This document shows, one piece after another, positions 14,231 to 19,717 of a DNA stretch of 19,717 nt (the first letter of the stretch is position 1; each line of letters starts with the position of its first letter). A program made the position numbers and the translations under genes. Source of the stretch: Clostridiales bacterium (GTDB lineage Bacteria > Bacillota > Clostridia > Peptostreptococcales > Anaerovoracaceae); the NCBI GenBank assembly GCA_015258265.1, contig JABZIP010000020.1:1-19717 (forward strand), in the 5' to 3' direction. The notes under the pieces were generated by a model. The model saw only the letters and a list, made by a program, of their open reading frames with translations, made no database searches and was not told the origin of the DNA.

Positions 14231-15754
14231 TTAAATTTTTGCGATGCGCCTTGTTATCTTCGCTGCATTTGCAGGGGGCACATGCAGTGTCAATTTGTCA
14301 TTTTGCAATATTTCCGTATCTCCCTTTGGAAGCATCCACCTACCTTCACGCTCAATTCTAACTATTACGCCTCCATCAAGCCAATCCAATTCCTTTATCT
14401 TTTTACCTGCTGCCGAGCTTCCCGCTTCTACGCTTACAACTATTTCCACTTCTACCGCCTGTTCATTACTTGCCTCTTCTCTGTCCAAAACTCTATCGAG
14501 CAGGTACTCGTAAACCGGCTGTGTTCCAAGCAAATTCGCAGTAAAGTATGCAAACAGGCATGTAACGGCAAGCGGCAAAAAACCGGTCAAGCTGCGTGTC
14601 ATTTCGAATATCAAAACCACCGAAGTCAAAGGATTGCGAACAACTGCCGTCAAATATCCCGCCATAGCGATAGTTACATAAATTTCAACATTACTGTCGC
14701 CTTTTACCATTCCGAACAAACAGCCCAAAATCGCTCCTTGCACTAAGATAGGCAGAAAAATGCCGCCAGGTACACCCGATGTAAAAGAAACCAATGAAAA
14801 TAAAAACTTAATCAAAAACAAGACCATTAGCCCAATCAAAGTGTATTTTGTATAAAGCATCATCTCGACCAAATTATGCCCACTTCCAAGAACCTGAGGA
14901 TATACGAAAAACATTATACCCGAAAAAAGATACGCAGCGAACGGTCTGATTTTTATCGGCACCTCAAGTCGCTTATAAAGTTCAAAAAGAAACTTCATAA
15001 CTTTATTATACCCCGTTCCTACAATTCCAAGAAGAACGCCAAGCAGTACAATGAACGGATATGTAGAAATTGATACCTCCCCTATTTCCGGAAACGAAAA
15101 AACCGGCTTGAATCCGAACACGCTTTGGCTTATCAAATCAGCAACTACCGCAGCACTAAAGCAAGATATTATCAATTTTTTCGATACATTCTTATGAATT
15201 TCCTCCAGCGAAAACAAAACGCCTGCCAATGGTGCGTGAAAAGCGACGGCAAGTCCTGCACTTGCGCCGCTGGTCATCAAATACGCTTCTCTTATTTTCG
15301 TTCTTTTCAAAAGTTTTGCAACAATTTTTCCGCCCATCGCGCCAAGCTGAATAGACGGACCTTCTCGCCCAAGCGACAAACCTCCAAGCGCAGCAACAGT
15401 GCCTCCGATGAGCTTGAGTGCAAGCACTCGTACCGGATTCGTCTTTATCCTACCCGTAACTTCCGCCGCAACCTGCGGTATACCGCTTCCTCCAACATAC
15501 TTATCCCGTGAAATTATCATACTTGAAAAAAAGGCTAACACCGCGAGCCAAATTGCAAGAGGCATCAAATACGACGGATTTTCGTGTATTTTTTGCACAA
15601 ATACTCCAGTCGCCTTGCCGCTGTAATCTATCAATAGCCTATATATTACACCGATTCCACCTGCAAATACTCCAACGAGTACGCCGTCAATTAGCAGCAT
15701 CGACTCAACCTTTTTGTCTTTATTTTTTAGTGTCTGCTCTGATATAACCTTCAT
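14231..15754 (-). CDS. ClC-type chloride channel/antiporter with C-terminal RCK_C (TrkA_C) domain
   Basis: A 507-residue integral membrane protein. ClC signatures are intact: GSGIPQ (89-94), GREGPS (129-134) with the external gating glutamate E131, and SGVPGGIFLP in the second half; about ten or more membrane helices run to about residue 415. The internal proton-glutamate position (E184/E185 in SLEEI) is retained, which favours H+/Cl- exchange over a pure channel. Residues about 430-507 look like a TrkA_C/RCK_C ligand-binding domain, a common bacterial ClC addition that may gate transport. It starts 16 nt after the lipoprotein gene and ends 28 nt before the DXS-like gene, so the three may be co-transcribed. 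Confidence 0.93.
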   Translation of the reverse strand: MKVISEQTLKNKDKKVESMLLIDGVLVGVFAGGIGVIYRLLIDYSGKATGVFVQKIHENPSYLMPLAIWLAVLAFFSSMIISRDKYVGGSGIPQVAAEVTGRIKTNPVRVLALKLIGGTVAALGGLSLGREGPSIQLGAMGGKIVAKLLKRTKIREAYLMTSGASAGLAVAFHAPLAGVLFSLEEIHKNVSKKLIISCFSAAVVADLISQSVFGFKPVFSFPEIGEVSISTYPFIVLLGVLLGIVGTGYNKVMKFLFELYKRLEVPIKIRPFAAYLFSGIMFFVYPQVLGSGHNLVEMMLYTKYTLIGLMVLFLIKFLFSLVSFTSGVPGGIFLPILVQGAILGCLFGMVKGDSNVEIYVTIAMAGYLTAVVRNPLTSVVLIFEMTRSLTGFLPLAVTCLFAYFTANLLGTQPVYEYLLDRVLDREEASNEQAVEVEIVVSVEAGSSAAGKKIKELDWLDGGVIVRIEREGRWMLPKGDTEILQNDKLTLHVPPANAAKITRRIAKI

Positions 15755-15770
15755 TATTGCAATCCCTTTG

Positions 15771-16607
15771 CTATTTTTTTAATTCTGCGTAAAATTCTCC
15801 ATTCACGTACACATAAGGACCGCTTTCGCCCTGCTCTCCAAAATATTCTCCGCGCTTTGCAAGTACCCCCATAAGTTCTTTCATATCGTTTACTCTTGTA
15901 GCTTGATACGGCTGCTCAAAAGCTATTTTTTCGACAAATAACAAGCCGTTATCCGTTGTTACCAAAACACCGGTGTGTCCGACGAAAATAGTTTTAAAAT
16001 CCGGATCGTAAATCACAAGACTAAGTAGCGACGCCTTGTCATTATTTACCTTTATACTGTATTGTTTCCAAATTTCACCCAGCTTGTCCTTTGGGTTTTC
16101 TCCGTCCGCAATAACCTTATCCCCAAAGATTGTTGTAAATAACGCTCTTTTATTTTTGAGTTTTTCGTACCTTGCAACACTATCTATAGCCTCCATATCG
16201 AACATAAGATATGTGCCGTCGTATTTTTCTTCCACTTCTTGCGACTCGAGTATTCCGTCCATTAGCAAAAATGCCGTCATCCTGCAATCGGAATCCGAAT
16301 AATCGTGATTTTTTTCCCAGCCGTCCATTGTCTTTGAAGAATCGAAATCCAGCTTGCTCAATTCTTCCCAGCTATCCTTTAATCCCGCAGTTTTTCCCGC
16401 AGTTTTTGCAAAATCCGAAACCCAATTTTGAAAATCTGTTAAATTTGAAAGTCCTGCGCCTTCAAGTTCATTTGTTATCTCATCAATAGTTTCCTCGCCC
16501 CCCAAATGCGTAGCTATAGGCAGCTTTTCTGTTTCACCTGTTGAACAGCCGCACATTACAGTTAAAATAACTAATATCATAATTGTAAACAATATGTTTT
16601 TTTTCAT
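15771..16607 (-). CDS. Lipoprotein, DUF4300-like
   Basis: A 278-residue exported protein. A basic start and hydrophobic core (residues 2-18) lead to VMCG-C21, a usable lipobox, so it should be lipidated at C21 and held on the outer face of the membrane. The mature part has conserved-looking blocks DCRMTAFLL (about 122-130) and FVGHTGVLV (about 205-213). These recall the DUF4300 family of Clostridia and streptococci and could place a Cys and a His in a papain-like arrangement; both the family and that idea are tentative. It follows a strong terminator with its own promoter and precedes the ClC gene by 16 nt. Confidence 0.8.
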   Translation of the reverse strand: MKKNILFTIMILVILTVMCGCSTGETEKLPIATHLGGEETIDEITNELEGAGLSNLTDFQNWVSDFAKTAGKTAGLKDSWEELSKLDFDSSKTMDGWEKNHDYSDSDCRMTAFLLMDGILESQEVEEKYDGTYLMFDMEAIDSVARYEKLKNKRALFTTIFGDKVIADGENPKDKLGEIWKQYSIKVNNDKASLLSLVIYDPDFKTIFVGHTGVLVTTDNGLLFVEKIAFEQPYQATRVNDMKELMGVLAKRGEYFGEQGESGPYVYVNGEFYAELKK

Positions 16608-16647
16608 TTTTTATTCTCCCATTTTCAAATATGTAGCTCGATTATCT

Positions 16648-16656
16648 ATTTTAGCA
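16648..16656 (-). promoter_or_regulatory. Extended -10 promoter of the lipoprotein gene
   Basis: On the minus strand TG-C-TAAAAT, an extended -10 (TAAAAT at 16648-16653), lies about 40 nt before the lipoprotein start and just after the terminator of the transketolase operon. No good -35 is visible, as is usual for extended -10 promoters. Confidence 0.45.
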
Positions 16657-16666
16657 CAAATCACAC

Positions 16667-16696
16667 AAAAAAGCGAGATAGCTTTGTACCTCGCTT
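16667..16696 (-). terminator. Rho-independent terminator after the transketolase genes
   Basis: On the minus strand AAGCGAG (16690-16696) and CTCGCTT (16671-16677) form a 7-bp stem with a 12-nt loop, followed by a run of six T. It ends the csaB-tagA-tkt transcription unit about 40 nt after the last gene. Confidence 0.88.
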
Positions 16697-16733
16697 ATTC
16701 TCAATTATTAAATTTTATCGTAAATTGCACGCA

Positions 16734-17666
16734 TTATTTTGCAAGCGACCTTACTGCGTTTACGATGTCTGTCGCCGTCATATGATATTTTTCTTTCAAC
16801 TGATCGGGCTTTCCGGATTCGCCAAACGTATCCAGCTGTCCCACAAACGCCATCTTCGTAGGGCAATTTTCAGCACAAACCTGCGCAACCGCCGCCCCAA
16901 GTCCGCCTATGATCGAATGTTCCTCTGCGGTTACTATTCCCTTTGTTGCCTTAGCTGCTGCAATTACAACTTCATCGTCTATTGGCTTTATGCTGTGCAT
17001 GTCTATTACTTTAACGCTGATTCCGTCTTTTTTCAATTCCTGCGCAGCAATTAACGCCTCGTTTACCATTATACCCGTAGCAATAACGGTATAATCCGTA
17101 CCGTCCAGCAAACAATTTGCCTTGCCAATCTTTATATCGTCATTTTCTGCATATACCGTAGGCACTGCCGCTCTACCAAGTCTGATATACACAGGTCCTA
17201 CCATTTCCATTGCCTGCTCGATAAGTTTCTTTGCACACACTCCGTCGCTCGGATTCAGCACGGTCATCCCCGGAATAGTCCTCATAAGTGCTAGGTCCTC
17301 AAATGTCTGATGACTCGCACCGTCTTCGCCAACCGTAATACCCGCATGTGTTGCGCAGATTTTTACATTGGCATGAGGATACCCGATTGAATTTCGTATT
17401 ATCTCAAACGCTCTACCTGCCGCAAACATAGCAAATGTGCTTGCGCAAACTATCTTTCCCGATACAGCCATACCCGCTGCTATACCGTACATATTTTGTT
17501 CTGCTATACCGATATTGAAAAATCGCTTTGGATACTCCTTTGCAAAATTTGCAGTCATAGTCGATTTCGATAAATCCGCATCCAAAACCACCAAATTGTT
17601 ATATTTATGTCCAAGCCCTACCAACGCCTCGCCATACGCTTGCCTCGTCGCCATTTTCTCAGCCAT
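16734..17666 (-). CDS. Transketolase, C-terminal subunit
   Basis: A 310-residue protein that corresponds to the pyrimidine-binding and C-terminal domains of transketolase. It has GIAEQNMYGIAAG with the activating glutamate, the FAAGRAFEIIRNSI block and THAGITVGEDGASHQTFEDLALMR. Together with the next gene it forms a two-subunit transketolase of the non-oxidative pentose phosphate pathway, the split form common in Clostridia. I chose ATG at 17666, with GGAGGTGA upstream; the GTG at 17672 is too close to that site. Its ATG overlaps the TAA of the N-terminal subunit by one base (TAATG), ensuring equal synthesis. Confidence 0.95.
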   Translation of the reverse strand: MAEKMATRQAYGEALVGLGHKYNNLVVLDADLSKSTMTANFAKEYPKRFFNIGIAEQNMYGIAAGMAVSGKIVCASTFAMFAAGRAFEIIRNSIGYPHANVKICATHAGITVGEDGASHQTFEDLALMRTIPGMTVLNPSDGVCAKKLIEQAMEMVGPVYIRLGRAAVPTVYAENDDIKIGKANCLLDGTDYTVIATGIMVNEALIAAQELKKDGISVKVIDMHSIKPIDDEVVIAAAKATKGIVTAEEHSIIGGLGAAVAQVCAENCPTKMAFVGQLDTFGESGKPDQLKEKYHMTATDIVNAVRSLAK

Positions 17667-18484
17667 TACCACTCACCTCCAAGCTCCGCTACCGCCTTTT
17701 TAGCTTCTTCCTCATTCGGTGCTTTTCCATGCCACCCCGCGTTGTCCTCCATAAACGAAACACCTTTGCCTTTTACAGTTTTTGCTATTATTACTGTCGG
17801 CTTACCCTGAAATCCTTTTGCTTTTACGAAGGCTTCCACAATTTCATCAAAATTATGTCCGTCGATATAAATTACATTCCAGCCAAAACCTCTAAATTTT
17901 TCATCTATCGGCGCCACTGTAATAACATCTTCATTTTTACCGTCGATTTGAAGTCCGTTCCAATCCACTATTGCAGTTAGATTGTCAAGTTTGTAATGCG
18001 CTGCAGCCATTGCCGCTTCCCAAACTATTCCTTCCTGAAGCTCGCCATCTCCAAGTAATGTATAAATTCTGCCGTCATTTGCGTCTATTCTGTTTGCAAG
18101 TGCCATTCCAACCGATGCCGAAAAGCCCTGACCGAGCGAACCTGTTGACATTTCTACCCCTGGCACCTTGTTCATATCTGGATGTCCTTGCAGTTTTCCC
18201 CCAATCTTTCTCAAATTTTGCAAATCTTCTTTCGGAAAAAATCCTTTTTCTGCAAGAGCCGCATATAGTATCGGTGCCGCATGTCCCTTAGACAATACAA
18301 ATTTGTCGCGCATCTTGTTTTTCGGATTTTTCGGATCTATATTCATTTCTCTAAAATAAAGCGCCGTTATAATGTCTGCTGCCGAAAGCGAACCTCCTGG
18401 ATGTCCCGAACCTGCCGCATACACTTCCTTAATAACTGAAACTCTCAGTTTATCTGCAATTTCCTTTAATTCCGGATATTTCAT
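17666..18484 (-). CDS. Transketolase, N-terminal (thiamine-diphosphate-binding) subunit
   Basis: A 272-residue protein covering the thiamine-diphosphate domain of transketolase: GHPGGSLSAADI, KGHAAPILYAAL, TGSLGQGFSASVGMA and the cofactor motif GDGELQEG ending near WNGLQIDG. It carries the metal/diphosphate site, while the partner subunit supplies the activating glutamate. A strong GGAGGTAAAAG ribosome site precedes ATG at 18484. It lies 17 nt after the tagA-like gene, so central carbon metabolism and wall-polymer genes share a transcript here. Confidence 0.95.
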   Translation of the reverse strand: MKYPELKEIADKLRVSVIKEVYAAGSGHPGGSLSAADIITALYFREMNIDPKNPKNKMRDKFVLSKGHAAPILYAALAEKGFFPKEDLQNLRKIGGKLQGHPDMNKVPGVEMSTGSLGQGFSASVGMALANRIDANDGRIYTLLGDGELQEGIVWEAAMAAAHYKLDNLTAIVDWNGLQIDGKNEDVITVAPIDEKFRGFGWNVIYIDGHNFDEIVEAFVKAKGFQGKPTVIIAKTVKGKGVSFMEDNAGWHGKAPNEEEAKKAVAELGGEW

Positions 18485-18501
18485 CTTTTACCTCCAAATC
18501 T

Positions 18502-19257
18502 CTATTTTTTCCCCCTACATAACACCTTAATCATAAAAAGCGGTAACTGCATCACTCTCTTTATTCTTGACGGTTCTTTTATGAAACGATAAAGCCATTC
18601 AAGACCATGCTTTTGATAAAACTCGGGAGCTCTTTTTACAGCACCTGCCCAAACATCCAAGCTGCCCCCAACTCCAATGCCTGCTTTTACATTTTTTAAC
18701 TGTTCTCGATATTTGTAAATGAATTTTTCCTGCTTGGGTGCTCCAAGCGCAACAACCAAAAATTCCGCACCGCTATTATTTATTTCATCTACCAGCGCCG
18801 CCTCATCGACTTCCTTGAAATAACCGTCGTGCGTGCCCGCAATAGCAAGCCTCGGGTATGCCTCTTGCATATTGCGGGCGGCGAGCGCCGCAATCGACTC
18901 GCGTTCGGCGCTCGCCGGCTTGCTCCCCAAAAGATACACGCTCTGTCCTGTATCTTGGAGATGAGCAAGCGCACGCCCCAAAAAATCTATTCCCGTAACT
19001 CTTTCGGACAGCGGCACCCCTACAATTTTGGAGGCGTACACAAGTCCGATTCCGTCCGGTATTATCAGCGCCGCCTTTTCAATCAGCGAGCGCAGCTCGC
19101 TGTCCTTTTGCGCATTCATCACAATTTCAGAGTTCGGTGTTACTATCAAATCGCAGCCGTCATTCGACATCAGCTCTTTGAACTTTTCTACCGCCTCGCC
19201 CATATTTACAGTATCTATCGGTATGTCAAGTATATTGATTCTTTTTTTATCCTGCAT
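18502..19257 (-). CDS. tagA: WecG/TagA/CpsF-family glycosyltransferase (GT26)
   Basis: A 251-residue protein matching the GT26 family: NILDIPIDTVNM, TPNSEIVMNAQKD, the PDGIGLVYASK substrate region, YLLGSKP and the VALGAPKQEKFI motif. It probably adds N-acetylmannosamine to a lipid-linked GlcNAc, an early step of teichoic-acid-like or secondary wall polymer synthesis, on the inner face of the membrane; the C-terminal basic/hydrophobic part (EPSRIKRVMQLPLFMIKVL) suits membrane attachment. Its ATG overlaps the TAA of the CsaB-type gene by one base. The donor sugar is taken from the family. Confidence 0.92.
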   Translation of the reverse strand: MQDKKRINILDIPIDTVNMGEAVEKFKELMSNDGCDLIVTPNSEIVMNAQKDSELRSLIEKAALIIPDGIGLVYASKIVGVPLSERVTGIDFLGRALAHLQDTGQSVYLLGSKPASAERESIAALAARNMQEAYPRLAIAGTHDGYFKEVDEAALVDEINNSGAEFLVVALGAPKQEKFIYKYREQLKNVKAGIGVGGSLDVWAGAVKRAPEFYQKHGLEWLYRFIKEPSRIKRVMQLPLFMIKVLCRGKK

Positions 19258-19717
19258 TACATTAGCCCTTTGATTATTTCTTCGTTTATATCAAGCATCT
19301 CTTTCAGATGTTCTACATTCTTTTCGACTCTTGCACAAAATTCCTCACGATTATCCATAATATGCTCAAACTCCAACAAGAAATCGTTACACGAAAAATC
19401 GTAAATAGACGATATTGCTTTGGTTCCAATGGATTTCAGGAATGAGTTTACCTTTGGATCATATGACACTCCTATTAACGGTACTCCCATTATCGCCGCA
19501 TGGATAAGCGAATGCAATCTAACACCTACCAGCATATCCAAATTCCCTACAATACTGAGCATTTCATCGGTCAAATATTTTTGATGCAGACAAAACACGC
19601 TATTTTCTACATCCCTCAGTTTCTTGACAAGCTCATCAATTACCAGCCTGTCTTCTGAAAAATGAAAAGGAATTAAGATAACTTTCGCTTTTTTTTGCGT
19701 TACCAATTTTCTAATTG
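19257..19717 (-). CDS. csaB: Polysaccharide pyruvyl transferase, CsaB type (N-terminus outside window)
   Basis: The C-terminal part (about 153 codons) of a polysaccharide pyruvyl transferase. Visible family features are the IPFHFSEDR strand, a MLVGVRLHSLIHAAIMGVP block (the conserved RLHS/HA motif) and GVSYDPKV. The frame remains open to the right edge, so the TTG at 19706 is not the start. CsaB adds ketal pyruvate to the secondary wall polymer, which anchors S-layer-homology-domain proteins. Its coupling to a TagA-type transferase supports a wall-polymer locus. Confidence 0.88.
   Translation of the reverse strand, partial: IRKLVTQKKAKVILIPFHFSEDRLVIDELVKKLRDVENSVFCLHQKYLTDEMLSIVGNLDMLVGVRLHSLIHAAIMGVPLIGVSYDPKVNSFLKSIGTKAISSIYDFSCNDFLLEFEHIMDNREEFCARVEKNVEHLKEMLDINEEIIKGLM

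Noticed and set aside
14084..14746. A 220-codon open frame on the plus strand
   Set aside because: Antisense to the ClC gene and the start of the DXS-like gene, both with full motif support; no ribosome site and a composition of mirrored codons.
17666..17672. GTG start for the transketolase C-terminal subunit
   Set aside because: Too close to GGAGGTGA; the ATG six bases on has normal spacing and the TAATG overlap.

Overview
The window reads as a low-GC Gram-positive anaerobe of the class Clostridia. The reasons are AT-rich coding, strong AGGAGG-type ribosome binding sites with frequent TTG and GTG starts, transketolase split into two subunits, and CsaB and TagA/WecG-type cell-wall polymer genes. 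I cannot name the genus safely from the partial 16S. Every gene I support lies on the minus strand, so the window is best read from right to left.

Right part (about 11885-19717), conserved metabolism and envelope. In transcription order: a CsaB-type pyruvyl transferase (cut by the window edge), a TagA/WecG glycosyltransferase, the two transketolase halves, a clear terminator, a lipoprotein, a ClC-type channel/antiporter, a divergent DXS-like thiamine-diphosphate enzyme and a YbaK-type aminoacyl-tRNA deacylase. The DXS-like enzyme keeps the cofactor motifs but lacks both arginines that hold the phosphate of glyceraldehyde-3-phosphate in authentic DXS. It probably uses a different acceptor.

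Middle (about 10480-11884), switch region. A complete small serine recombinase gene is followed directly by a pair of perfect 17-bp inverted repeats 104 bp apart. Each repeat contains a dyad with an asymmetric central GT/AC dinucleotide, the layout of a serine-recombinase crossover site. Between them is a good sigma-A promoter (TTGAAA, 17 nt, TATAAT) that points away from the neighbouring operon in this copy and runs straight into a 20-bp perfect hairpin. I read this as a candidate invertible promoter, drawn in the OFF orientation.

Left part (about 1313-10477), accessory operon. Twelve tightly packed genes with no gap over about 50 nt, several overlapping, end at a terminator. In order: two small two-TM proteins with a shared C-terminal motif, a protein with CorA-like architecture, a small acidic protein, a C39/papain-like cysteine protease, a membrane-anchored protein, KptA/Tpt1 RNA 2'-phosphotransferase, a leucine-rich-repeat (LRR) protein, an unknown protein, a calcineurin-like phosphoesterase, a bacterial-type PARG/macrodomain protein, and a second copy of the LRR protein. 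KptA generates ADP-ribose phosphates from NAD+ or ADP-ribosylates nucleic-acid ends; PARG and phosphoesterase folds can process such products. The operon is therefore a candidate undescribed NAD+/ADP-ribose system coupled to membrane proteins and a protease, possibly phase-variable.

Left edge (1-1310): the 5' part of a 16S rRNA gene with its leader and promoter.
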